Both the position numbers and the translations under genes were made by a program. Of a DNA stretch of 64,000 nt, positions 1 through 9,299 are shown in pieces. The notes below the pieces were generated by a model. The model saw only the letters and a program-made list of their open reading frames with translations. It did not search any database and had not been told where the DNA came from. Each line of letters starts with the position of its first letter. The stretch's first letter is position 1. This stretch comes from Bizionia sp. M204 (GTDB taxonomy: Bacteria; Bacteroidota; Bacteroidia; Flavobacteriales; Flavobacteriaceae): NCBI RefSeq assembly GCF_023205095.1, contig NZ_CP046242.1:1415001-1479000 (forward strand). The letters run 5' to 3'.

Positions 1-930
1 TTTAAAACTTATAAGGACCAAGTTATTTTTGAAAAAAATGAAGTCGTTAAAGATGATGGCGATCCCTATCGCGTGTATACACCTTTTATGAAAACATGGA
101 AGGCCGCTTTTAAAACAATAGATTTAGAAATTTATTACACCAACAGCTATTTGGATAATTTGGTTAAAAACACCCGATTACCAAATTTGGAATTATCGGA
201 TTTAGGTTTTAAAAAATCTAAACAAGACATAGCACCATATGACGTAACACCCACTTTAATTCAGGAATACGAAGCCAAGCGTAATTTTCCAGCAAAAGAT
301 GCCACATCTCGTTTAGGACCACACTTACGATTTGGAACGGTGAGTATTAGGAAAATGGTAAAAAAAGCCATTGCAGAAAAAAATGAGATATTTTGGCAAG
401 AGCTTATTTGGCGTGAATTCTTCATGCAAATACTTTGGCATTTTCCGCACACGGTAACCGAAAGTTTCAAGCCCAAATACGACAATATACAATGGCGTAA
501 TAACGAAACGGAATTCCAAGCTTGGTGCCAAGGTAAAACAGGATATCCTTTAGTGGATGCTGGTATGCGGGAATTAAATGAAACCGGATTTATGCATAAT
601 CGGGTGCGTATGTTGGTTGGTAGTTTTTTATGTAAACATTTGCTGATTGATTGGCGTTGGGGAGAAGCCTATTTTGCAGAAAAATTACATGATTATGAAA
701 TGGCTAGTAACATTGGAAATTGGCAGTGGGTTGCGGGTTCTGGTGTGGATGCAGCACCTTATTTTAGAATTTTTAATCCAACCACCCAAATTGAAAAATT
801 TGATAAAGATTTAAAATATATTAATAAATGGGTACCCGAATTTCAAGAACTCACCTACCCTTCAAAAATAGTGGATCATAAAGAGGCACGAGAGCGTTGT
901 TTAAAAGTTTACAAGGAAGCTGTCAGTTAA
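1..930 (+). CDS. Cryptochrome/deoxyribodipyrimidine photolyase, 5'-truncated by window edge
   Basis: Light-driven repair of UV pyrimidine dimers or a cryptochrome photoreceptor; flavoprotein of the cytoplasm. The frame is open from base 1, so the first ATG visible (73) is internal and the N-terminal photolyase (antenna) domain lies mostly upstream. What remains is the FAD-binding helical domain: the TSRLGPHLRFG motif, WQELIWREFF, then GYPLVDAGMRELNETG, HNRVRM, and the DYEMASNIGNWQWVAGSG flavin-pocket segment followed by YFRIFNP. These are the hallmarks of class I CPD photolyases and related cryptochromes; I cannot separate the two from this part. The gene ends 140 bp before the next gene, with no clear hairpin terminator between them. 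Confidence 0.93.
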   Translation, partial: FKTYKDQVIFEKNEVVKDDGDPYRVYTPFMKTWKAAFKTIDLEIYYTNSYLDNLVKNTRLPNLELSDLGFKKSKQDIAPYDVTPTLIQEYEAKRNFPAKDATSRLGPHLRFGTVSIRKMVKKAIAEKNEIFWQELIWREFFMQILWHFPHTVTESFKPKYDNIQWRNNETEFQAWCQGKTGYPLVDAGMRELNETGFMHNRVRMLVGSFLCKHLLIDWRWGEAYFAEKLHDYEMASNIGNWQWVAGSGVDAAPYFRIFNPTTQIEKFDKDLKYINKWVPEFQELTYPSKIVDHKEARERCLKVYKEAVS

Positions 931-1070
931 AATTATATTTAAAATACGCTGATTGCCACTTCAAAAAACTTCCAATTATACCTAAAATCGTTTTTTATAG
1001 ACACATAATCAGATATTTAACTTATTTATTCATGCTTTGTTTTATATTTATTTTATAAAATAGATTTAAC

Positions 1071-2804
1071 ATGATGAAAAAATTACTTATCGCGCTGACA
1101 TTAATCCCTATGATTGGTGTTGCGCAAATTTCTTTTACTAGTGGAAACGGTAATTTGGTTAACGCCTCCTTAAAAAGTGGTGTTGCCATAGGTGTTTCTG
1201 ATATGAATGGTGATGGTTTGGACGATATTATTCGTTTAAATGGCGCCTCTTCTTTAGAGATAGAATACCAAAACACCAATGGTATTTTTACTCGATTAAA
1301 TTATGGAAGCACAAGTGGTTCCAAATGGGGAATGGCCATTGCGGATGTTGATAGAAACGGGTATAACGATATTTTAATGGGTGGAAGTTATAACGGTTTA
1401 AAAGTATATACAGCCAACAGTTCGGGCACTGATTATAGCTCTAACCTACTAACATACAACATATTTGTTCAAAACTTGAACTTTGCGGATATTGATAATA
1501 ATGGCACTATAGACATATTTGCCTGTCATGATAATGGTTTATCTAAAGCGTATAGTAATGATGGTACAGGCGCTATGACAGAAAATCTAGGATTAATTAA
1601 TACGGCTTCCACTATACCTTCCGATAATTCTGGAAATTATGGCAGTATCTGGATTGATTATGACAATGATGGTGATTTAGATTTATATATTTCTAAATGC
1701 CGTTTAGGCGTTTCCAATCCCAATGATGGCAGGCGTGTCAATTTACTTTTCGAAAATGATGGTAACAATAATTATTCTGAAGTTGCCGTTGCTCGTGGTT
1801 TAGTTCCTTATGGACAATCTTGGGCTGCTGCATTTGAAGATATTGACAATGATGGCGATTTAGATTGCGTGATTGTAAATCATGATATTACCAGTATGAT
1901 TCTTGAAAATGATGGAAATGGAAACTATACAGACATCACGGCTTCATCAGGAATTGCGACGTCATTGGATAATTTAGGTGATGGTGGTATTCAAGTCATC
2001 ATGGAGGATTTTGATAATGATACCTTTGTCGATATTTTTATAACCACCAGAAATGGTATTCATAAATTATACAAAAATGATGGCGATAACACCTTTACAG
2101 AATTAGCTAATCCGTTTCCTTTGCCTTACAATACATTTAGAATACAAAGTGCTGCCGTGGGCGATTTAAACAATGATGGTTTTATAGATGTTATGGCTGG
2201 TTTTGGTTCAGGTTATAATAATCCGAGTAGCAATAAACCGGATAGATTATATTTAAATTCTGGAAATAGCACGAATAATTGGACCTCAATTCTTTTAGAA
2301 GGAACGACAAGCAATATCAATGGAATTGGTGCTCGTATTGAAATTTATGGTGCTTGGGGAAAACAAATACGTGAAGTCCGTTCAGGTGAGAGTTATGGTA
2401 TTATGAATTCCCTAAAAACACATTTTGGGTTAGGAACGGCAACAGCCATCACTAAAATTGTTGTTAAGTGGCCATCTGGAAATGTAGATGAGTTATTAGC
2501 GCCAACCATTAATCAATCTATCACTATTACGGAAGGCTCTACATTAAGTACTGCCCATACGGAAGCAATTTCTAAAGTACGTATATACCCGAATCCAACG
2601 TCTCGTTTTATTACGGTTGAAACCAATAATACACATTCAAACGTTGCCTATTCATTATATGATGTTTCAGGAAAACTATTGCAAGCAAACCAAAGGCTGA
2701 ATGTTAATAAGCAAATTCCATTACAATCTTTAGCAGCTGGTATTTACATGCTTCAATTACACATTGATGGCGAAATAAGTATGCGAAAAATTATAAAAGA
2801 ATAA
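1071..2804 (+). CDS. Secreted FG-GAP/VCBS repeat protein with ASPIC/UnbV and T9SS sorting domains
   Basis: 577 aa. A signal peptide (MMKKLLIALTLIPMIGVAQ) is followed by FG-GAP/VCBS-type repeats, each with an Asp/Asn-rich calcium-binding-like loop such as DMNGDGLDD, DIDNNGTID, DYDNDGDLD and DLNNDGFID, as in beta-propeller blades. At about residues 410-485 there is an ASPIC/UnbV-like domain (NGIGARIEIYG, VRSGESYG, KWPSGNVDEL). The last about 75 residues form a T9SS type A sorting domain starting VRIYPNPTSRF and ending in a basic RKIIKE tail. The protein is therefore probably exported through the type IX system and anchored or released at the cell surface. Substrate or binding partner is unknown. 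A strong hairpin follows immediately. Confidence 0.9.
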   Translation: MMKKLLIALTLIPMIGVAQISFTSGNGNLVNASLKSGVAIGVSDMNGDGLDDIIRLNGASSLEIEYQNTNGIFTRLNYGSTSGSKWGMAIADVDRNGYNDILMGGSYNGLKVYTANSSGTDYSSNLLTYNIFVQNLNFADIDNNGTIDIFACHDNGLSKAYSNDGTGAMTENLGLINTASTIPSDNSGNYGSIWIDYDNDGDLDLYISKCRLGVSNPNDGRRVNLLFENDGNNNYSEVAVARGLVPYGQSWAAAFEDIDNDGDLDCVIVNHDITSMILENDGNGNYTDITASSGIATSLDNLGDGGIQVIMEDFDNDTFVDIFITTRNGIHKLYKNDGDNTFTELANPFPLPYNTFRIQSAAVGDLNNDGFIDVMAGFGSGYNNPSSNKPDRLYLNSGNSTNNWTSILLEGTTSNINGIGARIEIYGAWGKQIREVRSGESYGIMNSLKTHFGLGTATAITKIVVKWPSGNVDELLAPTINQSITITEGSTLSTAHTEAISKVRIYPNPTSRFITVETNNTHSNVAYSLYDVSGKLLQANQRLNVNKQIPLQSLAAGIYMLQLHIDGEISMRKIIKE

Positions 2805-2820
2805 GTTCAGTTTATTCCAT

Positions 2821-2858
2821 AAAAAAATGCTTCTAAATTATTTAGAAGCATTTTTTTT
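2821..2858. terminator. Bidirectional rho-independent terminator
   Basis: Perfect stem ATGCTTCTAAA/TTTAGAAGCAT around a TTAT loop, with a run of A on the left and a run of T on the right, so it can end transcription from both sides. It separates the convergent FG-GAP gene (+) and murA (-). Confidence 0.9.
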
Positions 2859-2876
2859 ATAAACTCATACCGCTAT

Positions 2877-4196
2877 TTAGTCGTTCTCTTTGTGTCTATT
2901 AATTAGAGCACCAATAGCACGTAAGCGTGTATCAATATTTTCGTATCCACGATCTATTTGTTCAATATTGTGAATGGTGGATGTTCCTTTAGCTGAAAGT
3001 GCAGCAATTAATAATGAAACACCTGCACGAATATCTGGCGAAGTCATGGTTGTTGCTTTTAATTGCGATTTAAAATCATGACCTATTACGACAGCACGAT
3101 GTGGGTCACAAAGAATAATCTTGGCTCCCATATCAATTAATTTATCTACAAAAAACAAACGACTCTCAAACATTTTCTGATGAATTAAAACGCTACCTCT
3201 AGCTTGTGTAGCAACCACAAGAATAATGCTCAATAAATCGGGTGTAAATCCTGGCCAAGGCGCATCAGAAATAGTCAAAATAGAACCATCAATATAATTC
3301 TGAATTTCATAACCATCTTTATGCGCTGGAATATGAATATCATCCCCTTGCTTTTCTACTGTAATCCCTAATTTTCGGAATACGTCTGGAATCTGCCCTA
3401 AATCATCCCAACTCACATTGGTAATAGTCAATTCACTTTTAGTCATTGCCGCAAGACCTATCCAACTTCCTATTTCAATCATATCTGGCAACATGGTATG
3501 GCTTGTACCACCCAAGTTGTCAACGCCTTCAATAATAAGCATGTTAGAGCCAATACCGCTTATTTTGGCTCCCATTCTATTCAACATATTACAAAGTTGT
3601 TGCAAATACGGTTCGCAAGCAGCATTATATATGGTTGTTTGTCCTTCTGCTAAAACGGCTGCCATAACAATATTGGCAGTTCCGGTTACGGATGCTTCAT
3701 CTAAAAGCATATAAGCACCTTTAAGCTTATCTGCTTCTACACCATAAAAATAATCTTCTCTGTTGTATCGGAATTTAGCTCCTAATTTAATAAAGCCTTC
3801 AAAGTGTGTATCTAAACGACGACGACCAATTTTATCGCCACCTGGTTTTGGAATATAGCCTTTTCCAAATCGTGCCAACAACGGTCCAACAATCATAATG
3901 GAACCACGTAAACCGCGACCATCCTTTTTAAAGGCTTCAGACTCTAAATATTTTAGATTAATAGCATCTGCTTGAAACGTATAAGTCCCTTGATTTACAT
4001 GTTCAATTTTAACACCTAAATTTTTTAGTAAATCAATAAGTTTATTAACATCCACAATGTCTGGAATGTTATGAATTGTTACTTTTTCAGGAGTCAATAA
4101 AACAGCACATAAAATTTGTAATGCTTCATTTTTGGCACCTTGAGGCTGAATTTTACCTTTTAATTGGTGGCCTCCTTCAATTTTAAATATACCCAT
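2877..4196 (-). CDS. murA: UDP-N-acetylglucosamine 1-carboxyvinyltransferase
   Basis: 439 aa, normal length for MurA. It transfers enolpyruvate from PEP to UDP-GlcNAc, the first committed step of peptidoglycan synthesis in the cytoplasm. Visible motifs: the N-terminal GAKNEALQI with the conserved Lys22, RGSIMIVGPLLARFG, and the active-site loop. In that loop the usual catalytic Cys (Cys115 in E. coli, PGGC) is replaced by Asp121 (PGGDKIGRRRLDTH). Asp at this position is known in other bacteria to keep activity and make the enzyme insensitive to fosfomycin. The start ATG lies 9 bp after the DUF4290 stop codon, so the two genes are probably co-transcribed. It ends at the bidirectional terminator. 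Confidence 0.97.
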   Translation of the reverse strand: MGIFKIEGGHQLKGKIQPQGAKNEALQILCAVLLTPEKVTIHNIPDIVDVNKLIDLLKNLGVKIEHVNQGTYTFQADAINLKYLESEAFKKDGRGLRGSIMIVGPLLARFGKGYIPKPGGDKIGRRRLDTHFEGFIKLGAKFRYNREDYFYGVEADKLKGAYMLLDEASVTGTANIVMAAVLAEGQTTIYNAACEPYLQQLCNMLNRMGAKISGIGSNMLIIEGVDNLGGTSHTMLPDMIEIGSWIGLAAMTKSELTITNVSWDDLGQIPDVFRKLGITVEKQGDDIHIPAHKDGYEIQNYIDGSILTISDAPWPGFTPDLLSIILVVATQARGSVLIHQKMFESRLFFVDKLIDMGAKIILCDPHRAVVIGHDFKSQLKATTMTSPDIRAGVSLLIAALSAKGTSTIHNIEQIDRGYENIDTRLRAIGALINRHKEND

Positions 4197-4205
4197 GCCG
4201 TTTTT

Positions 4206-4862
4206 TTAATAGCGTTTTCTACTTCTATTTGTATTATTTTTTTTCTGATGACTCTTTTTGTTGCTGGAGCTTTTAGAGCTGTATTTGGATTTACTTCGCA
4301 TTAAACTCGTGGCATCTGTTAAATCTTCATCTGCATTTAACAAATTAATTTTACCACCAGAAAGCTCTCGTAAATGCTCAAAGATTACATCATCTTCAAC
4401 CGTATCTTTATTCCAGTTTAAAAAACACTTTTTCATATGATTGGCAATGGTAAAAATAAGGGCGTCTTTAAGTTCGCCTTCTTCCCAAGTATTTGCCACA
4501 TCAATCATGGTTTTTATATTATTCCCATAAAACCGATATTTTGGAAAATTCTGTGGATACGGTAATCGCTCTGGTCGTTCATTTAAGATTTCTTTATCAG
4601 GTATACCGTAAGGAGAATCCACATCTAAATCAAAATCAGACATGATAAATAGTTGATCCCACAACTTGTGTTGAAAATCGGGAACGTCTCGTAAATGCGG
4701 CTGAATATTTCCCATGACGGAAATAATAGCATGAGCTAGTTTATTACGTTCTTCTTTGGTTTCACGTGTTTTAGCATAATTAATCATCTTTTGAAGATGA
4801 CGTCCGTATTCTGGAATAATTAAATGCTCACGTTCTGAATTGTATTCTAAATGATCTATCAA
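4206..4862 (-). CDS. DUF4290 family protein
   Basis: 218 aa. The N-terminus (NSEREHLIIPEYGRHLQKMI) and the segment around PYGIPD and RLPYP match the Bacteroidota-specific DUF4290 family as I remember it. The function is unknown. The last about 30 residues are a basic Ser/Lys/Arg/Asn tail (ending NRSRKRY), suggesting contact with nucleic acid, but this is inference. It sits directly upstream of murA, with a 9-bp gap, and follows the DUF493 gene after 67 bp. No signal peptide or membrane segment is seen. Confidence 0.88.
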   Translation of the reverse strand: MIDHLEYNSEREHLIIPEYGRHLQKMINYAKTRETKEERNKLAHAIISVMGNIQPHLRDVPDFQHKLWDQLFIMSDFDLDVDSPYGIPDKEILNERPERLPYPQNFPKYRFYGNNIKTMIDVANTWEEGELKDALIFTIANHMKKCFLNWNKDTVEDDVIFEHLRELSGGKINLLNADEDLTDATSLMRSKSKYSSKSSSNKKSHQKKNNTNRSRKRY

Positions 4863-4929
4863 AATATGTTTATGTGTAGAGTTTACTTATGGCACGTAGT
4901 TTTGTGCATGCGCAAAGTACAAAAAAAAA

Positions 4930-5229
4930 CTAAAGACTAATAACGCCTTTAACGTTTTCTGTAACTTCTTTATATTTAAATATAACATATTCCGGTGCAT
5001 CCATAACTACATGAATTGAAACACTTGTGTATTTTCCTTTTGAGGACTCTTTCGTTTTTATAACCGCACCCATGTTATCAAATAAAGCTTCAATATTTTT
5101 TATAGCATCGCCTTTTGTTTCAACGATGAATTTAAATAAATACTGTGATGGCCATTCGGCCGTATCGTATAATTGAACTTTTAACTTTTCGTAAAAAGCT
5201 TCTGTTTTTTTATGCTCTTCCATTTTCAA
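4930..5229 (-). CDS. DUF493 (YbeD-like) family protein
   Basis: 99 aa, one small alpha/beta domain. The phrases YLFKFIVET, the SKGKYTSVSIHVVMDAPEYV strand pair and the C-terminal VKGVISL fit DUF493, a small ACT-like regulatory fold of unknown role (YbeD in E. coli). It is the first gene of the apparent DUF493-DUF4290-murA transcript. A -7-like TATCTTTG lies on the minus strand just upstream of the start codon. Confidence 0.88.
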   Translation of the reverse strand: MKMEEHKKTEAFYEKLKVQLYDTAEWPSQYLFKFIVETKGDAIKNIEALFDNMGAVIKTKESSKGKYTSVSIHVVMDAPEYVIFKYKEVTENVKGVISL

Positions 5230-5241
5230 TTTTTAATAAAA

Positions 5242-5249
5242 CAAAGATA
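5242..5249 (-). promoter_or_regulatory. Possible -7 box of the DUF493-DUF4290-murA transcript
   Basis: On the minus strand this reads TATCTTTG, matching the Bacteroidota TAnnTTTG -7 element, about 12 nt from the DUF493 ATG. No TTG is seen at the proper upstream distance, so the call is weak. Confidence 0.3.
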
Positions 5250-5314
5250 GTATTTCCTTGTCATTTTTTAGTTTCCTTTTTAATTACGATTTTTACATCC
5301 AAAATCTTGCCAAT

Positions 5315-5857
5315 TTGAAAATAAAAAAAATAGTTATCACTGGAGGACCAGGGACAGGGAAAACGTCAATCATTAACGAATTGAAAACTCGCGGCTATGT
5401 TTGTCTGGATGAAATATCACGCCAAATAACCTTGAAAGCCAGAGAAGACGGTGTAGACCAGCTTTTCTTAACCCAACCACTTTTGTTTAGTGAACTGCTG
5501 TTAAAAGGTCGTGAGGATCAGTTTAATCAAGCCAATACGCAAAGTGAGAGCTTTGTTTTTCTAGATCGTGGTATTCCAGACGTTTTGGCATACATGGATT
5601 TTATAGGGGATGACTATCCAGATAAATTTAAAGAAAGTTGTAAAAACCACAATTATGACCTGGCATTTATTTTAAAACCTTGGCAAGACATTTTTGTGAG
5701 TGATAGTGAACGTTATGAAAATTTTAATCAAGCTGTCGAAATTCATGATAACCTATTAAAAACTTACGATAAATTCGGTTATAACTTATTAGATGTTCCC
5801 TTTGATACGGTTGAAAATCGTACAGATTTTATTCTGAATGTTGTTAAAAACTTATAA
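5315..5857 (+). CDS. AAA_28-type ATP-binding protein (NadR/Ttd14-like P-loop kinase family)
   Basis: About 180 aa. The protein opens with KIKKIVITGGPGTGKTSII, a Walker A loop of the AAA_28 group, then CLDEISRQI, SFVFLDRGIPD as a kinase-like DRG motif and a C-terminal VPFDTVENRTDFIL. Members are small ATPases or putative nucleoside/nucleotide kinases of uncertain substrate. Start choice: the frame has no ATG near the P-loop. TTG at 5315 puts the P-loop at the usual position; another TTG at 5258 would add 19 hydrophobic residues not expected in the family. The stop codon overlaps the recQ ATG by one base, so the two are translationally coupled. Confidence 0.85.
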   Translation: MKIKKIVITGGPGTGKTSIINELKTRGYVCLDEISRQITLKAREDGVDQLFLTQPLLFSELLLKGREDQFNQANTQSESFVFLDRGIPDVLAYMDFIGDDYPDKFKESCKNHNYDLAFILKPWQDIFVSDSERYENFNQAVEIHDNLLKTYDKFGYNLLDVPFDTVENRTDFILNVVKNL

Positions 5858-7764
5858 TGCAACAGCCCATTGACATATTGGAGCGGTATTGGAACTACAC
5901 CAGTTTTAAACCGCTTCAAGAAACCGTGATTCAAGCCGTTTTAGAGGGCGAAGACACCTTTGCTTTAATGCCAACGGGCGGCGGAAAATCTTTATGTTTC
6001 CAAGTTCCTGCTTTGGCAAAGGATGGGATTTGCATTGTTATTTCGCCATTAATTGCATTGATGAAAGATCAAGTGCAAGCCTTACAAAGTAGAGGTATTA
6101 AGGCAATGGCATTAACGAGTGGTATTCATTACAACGAATTAGATACCCTTTTAGATAATTGCATTTATGGAAATTATAAATTTCTTTATTTATCGCCAGA
6201 GCGCCTTCAGCAAGAATTAGTCCAAGACCGCATTCGCCAAATGCCTGTTAATTTAATAGCTGTTGATGAGGCGCATTGTATTTCGCAATGGGGAAATGAT
6301 TTCCGACCAGCTTATAAAAACATCAAACTACTGCGTGAATTACAACCTACCGTAAATTGTATTGCCTTAACAGCCTCTGCCACACCAGAAGTAGTAGATG
6401 ACATAATAAAAGAACTGGATTTTATAAGTCCTAAAGTACTCAAACAATCCTTTAACAGGGATAATTTAGCCTATATGACTTTTGATGCTACGGATAAGCA
6501 TTATCATTTAGAGCGTATTTTAAAGAAGAATAACGCGCCCTCCATTATATATGTTAGGAATCGATTAGCAACCATAGAAATCAGTCAGTTTTTAGAAAAG
6601 AAAGGGTTTTCAGCCACGTTTTTTCATGGTGGTTTATCCAACACTGAAAAAGACAGCAGGCTTCAGGATTGGCTTCGTGAGAAAAAACTAATCATGGTTG
6701 CCACCAATGCCTTTGGGATGGGAATTGACAAACCCAATGTAAAAACGGTGATCCATTTAAATTTACCGGAAAGTTTGGAGAGCTATTTCCAAGAAGCGGG
6801 TCGTGCTGGTAGAAATGGCGACAAAGCTTTTGCCGTTATTTTAAAAAATAAAACCGATAAGCGTAAATTGGAAGATCAGTTTTTAACCGTGCTCCCAAGC
6901 GTGGATTTCATGAAACAGCTATACAGGAAACTCTGCAACTATTTTCAAATTTCCTATGGTGAAGGTGTTGGTTTGGCAGAAGATTTCAATTTCAACCACT
7001 TCTGTAAAACCTATAATTTTAATACGTTAATAGCTTACAATGCTATACAGACTTTAGATAGAACCAGTATAATTGCATTAAATCAGCAATTTAATAAACA
7101 TACACGTGTTCAATTTCTCGTTTCAGACACCCAGTTATTTCAATATTTGGGGAAACATGCGCCTTTGAATAGCATTGTCAAATCTATATTAAGAAGTTAT
7201 GGCGGCATTTTTGAACATGAAACAAAAATCAATACGACTAGAATAGCTGAAAAAGCCTCCATATCCGAACAGCAATTAATTCAAGCTTTAGAAAAACTTG
7301 AAAAAGATGACATTATTAGTTTACAAATTTCTAAAACCGATGCGCAAGTCACGTTTTTAGAACCTCGTGAAGACGATAAAACCATCAATCGAATTACCCA
7401 TATCATCAATCAGCAGAACGCATTAAAACACAAGCAAGTATCTGATGTTTTAAAATACATTTCAAACAACACCACTTGCAAAAGTGTTCAACTCCTCACC
7501 TATTTTGGCGAAAAAGATGTGGACGATTGTGGAATTTGTTCGGTTTGTGTTGAAAGAAAACATAAACAGAAAGCACCTGCGGACTTTAAAGTTATTAAAA
7601 ACGCTATTATTACTAAATTAGAAGACACAGACTGCTCATCTAGAACCCTTACTGAAGCCTTGGGGTATCCGGAGAAAGACATTCACAACGCTCTGAAATT
7701 ATTATTAGAACATCATATTATTGTAGTCACCACTATTAACACCTATAAATTATCACATTTATGA
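5857..7764 (+). CDS. recQ: RecQ-family ATP-dependent DNA helicase
   Basis: 635 aa. Unwinds DNA 3'-5' during recombination and repair. Motif I is MPTGGGKSLCF, motif II is AVDEAHCISQWG, motif III LTASAT, and motif VI ESYFQEAGRAGRNG; together they are diagnostic of RecQ. After the helicase core comes the zinc-binding/RQC region with four Cys (the CKS and CGICSVC segments, about residues 545-565). A canonical HRDC domain is not evident, as in many short Bacteroidota RecQ paralogues, so the genome may encode another RecQ. It overlaps the preceding ATPase gene by 1 bp and fmt by 4 bp (ATGA). Confidence 0.95.
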   Translation: MQQPIDILERYWNYTSFKPLQETVIQAVLEGEDTFALMPTGGGKSLCFQVPALAKDGICIVISPLIALMKDQVQALQSRGIKAMALTSGIHYNELDTLLDNCIYGNYKFLYLSPERLQQELVQDRIRQMPVNLIAVDEAHCISQWGNDFRPAYKNIKLLRELQPTVNCIALTASATPEVVDDIIKELDFISPKVLKQSFNRDNLAYMTFDATDKHYHLERILKKNNAPSIIYVRNRLATIEISQFLEKKGFSATFFHGGLSNTEKDSRLQDWLREKKLIMVATNAFGMGIDKPNVKTVIHLNLPESLESYFQEAGRAGRNGDKAFAVILKNKTDKRKLEDQFLTVLPSVDFMKQLYRKLCNYFQISYGEGVGLAEDFNFNHFCKTYNFNTLIAYNAIQTLDRTSIIALNQQFNKHTRVQFLVSDTQLFQYLGKHAPLNSIVKSILRSYGGIFEHETKINTTRIAEKASISEQQLIQALEKLEKDDIISLQISKTDAQVTFLEPREDDKTINRITHIINQQNALKHKQVSDVLKYISNNTTCKSVQLLTYFGEKDVDDCGICSVCVERKHKQKAPADFKVIKNAIITKLEDTDCSSRTLTEALGYPEKDIHNALKLLLEHHIIVVTTINTYKLSHL

Positions 7765-8711
7765 AAACCGATTTACGCATCGTATTTATGGGCACGCCAG
7801 ATTTTGCCGTTGCCATATTAGACGCCATACTAGCCCATAATTACCAAGTAGTTGGAGTTATAACGGCACCGGATAAACCAGCAGGACGTGGCCGAAAAAT
7901 TAACGAATCCGCCGTTAAGCAATACGCACAAAAGCAAGGTTTGCATATTTTACAACCTACCAATTTAAAGGATCCTGAATTTTTAAGAACCCTACAAGCA
8001 TTACAAGCCAATGTTCAGGTCGTGGTTGCTTTTAGAATGTTGCCACAAGCCGTTTGGCAAATGCCAGCTTTAGGCACATTTAATTTGCACGCGTCCCTAT
8101 TACCTAATTATCGAGGTGCTGCTCCTATAAACTGGGCTATTATTAATGGAGAAACCGAAACCGGGGTGTCCACGTTTTTTATAGATGATAACATTGATAC
8201 CGGTGATATGATTTTGCAGAAGGCCGTTGCCATAGAAGAAAAAGATAATGTGGGCACCTTACACGATAAATTGATGCATACCGGTAGTGCGTTGGTTATT
8301 GACACGTTAAAACGCATTGAAAATGGCACTATTGAAACCACAGCACAGCCAAACACCAATGAATTGAAAGAAGCCAACAAGCTAAATCGGGATAATTGCA
8401 AAATAGATTGGAATAATTCCCTTGAGACTATACATAATAAGGTACGTGGATTAAATCCGTATCCCTCTGCCTGGTGTTATTTACATAATAATGACGACAC
8501 ATTAGAAATTAAAATTTACGAAACACACAAAGAATTAGCCGAACACAACCATTCCAATGGGCAAATACTCGCCAGCAAAAAAACACTAAAAGTAGCCGTC
8601 CCAGATGGTTACATTTTTATTGATGCATTGAAATTACCAGGGAAGCGAAAAATGGCTATAAAAGACCTCTTAAATGGCTATGAATTTCATGATGAAGCTA
8701 AAATGCTGTAA
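7761..8711 (+). CDS. fmt: Methionyl-tRNA formyltransferase
   Basis: 316 aa, standard length. Formylates initiator Met-tRNA with 10-formyl-tetrahydrofolate. The N-terminal Rossmann domain starts RIVFMGTPDFAV, followed by TAPDKPAGRGRK and the catalytic stretch FNLHASLLPNYRGAAPINWA with the conserved Asn/His, then TGVSTFFIDDNIDTGD including the catalytic Asp. The C-terminal OB-like domain starts near residue 205. Its ATG lies inside the last codons of recQ (4-bp overlap), so it ends a three-gene transcript. No terminator hairpin was found before the hup promoter. Confidence 0.97.
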   Translation: MKTDLRIVFMGTPDFAVAILDAILAHNYQVVGVITAPDKPAGRGRKINESAVKQYAQKQGLHILQPTNLKDPEFLRTLQALQANVQVVVAFRMLPQAVWQMPALGTFNLHASLLPNYRGAAPINWAIINGETETGVSTFFIDDNIDTGDMILQKAVAIEEKDNVGTLHDKLMHTGSALVIDTLKRIENGTIETTAQPNTNELKEANKLNRDNCKIDWNNSLETIHNKVRGLNPYPSAWCYLHNNDDTLEIKIYETHKELAEHNHSNGQILASKKTLKVAVPDGYIFIDALKLPGKRKMAIKDLLNGYEFHDEAKML

Positions 8712-8815
8712 ACCCTTATGAATGCTCATATTGTAAAAACATCGATGAAATACACAGGCTTTATTAACAAATCGGTTAAGTTATCAACAAATTTAGGTAT
8801 TTCCCTTGCTATTAC

Positions 8816-8845
8816 TTGCATGGTACGATAATCCGTATAAATTTG
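8816..8845 (+). promoter_or_regulatory. Bacteroidota-type promoter of the HU gene
   Basis: TTG at 8816-8818, exactly 19 bp, then TAAATTTG at 8838-8845: a full match to the Bacteroidota TTG-N19-TAnnTTTG consensus. It is about 57 bp upstream of the HU start codon. Confidence 0.75.
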
Positions 8846-8902
8846 TAATGGATTTAACAAAAATGTTTAACCAACAATTTATTAATAATTAAACTTTAAA
8901 TT

Positions 8903-9175
8903 ATGAACAAAACAGATTTAATCGATGCAATGGCAGAACACGCAGGAATTACTAAAGCAGCTGCAAAGAAGGCTTTAGAATGTGCGTTAATTGAAATTGA
9001 AGGAGCTTTACAAAAAGGTAACAGAGTTTCTTTAGTAGGATTTGGATCTTGGTCAGTTTCTAGAAGAGCTGCAAGAGACGGAAGAAATCCACAAACAGGA
9101 AAAACTATCAAAATTAAAGCTAAAAACGTAGTTAAGTTTAAAGCTGGTTCAGATTTATCTAGAGCAGTAAACTAA
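8903..9175 (+). CDS. hup: HU family DNA-binding protein
   Basis: 90 aa, the normal length of HU/IHF subunits. A nucleoid protein that binds and bends DNA as a dimer. It begins MNKTDLIDAMAEHAGITKAA and carries the GFGSWSVSRRAARDGRNPQTGK beta-arm that enters the minor groove, with the Arg-Asn-Pro tip. It is monocistronic: its own consensus promoter lies upstream and a strong terminator follows 25 bp downstream. Confidence 0.97.
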   Translation: MNKTDLIDAMAEHAGITKAAAKKALECALIEIEGALQKGNRVSLVGFGSWSVSRRAARDGRNPQTGKTIKIKAKNVVKFKAGSDLSRAVN

Positions 9176-9200
9176 TTATCGCTTAATTTATAAGTATAAA

Positions 9201-9227
9201 AGGTCTTCATTTCGAAGACCTTTTTTT
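9201..9227 (+). terminator. Rho-independent terminator of hup
   Basis: Stem AGGTCTTC/GAAGACCT with a five-base loop followed by seven T. Confidence 0.9.
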
Positions 9228-9247
9228 GTTATTAGTAGTAGCATCTG

Positions 9248-9278
9248 TTTGTTATTAAAAAAAAAAATATTAGATTTA
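9248..9278 (+). promoter_or_regulatory. Bacteroidota-type promoter of yqgE
   Basis: TTTG at 9248-9251, a 19-bp A-rich spacer, then TAGATTTA at 9271-9278, one mismatch from TAnnTTTG. It is correctly spaced, and the start codon lies 22 bp downstream. Confidence 0.55.
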
Positions 9279-9299
9279 TAATAGAAAATCTATCACTAT

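Noticed and set aside
5258-5314. Longer N-terminus (TTG at 5258) for the AAA ATPase
   Set aside because: Adds 19 hydrophobic residues before the P-loop; the family usually starts immediately before it.
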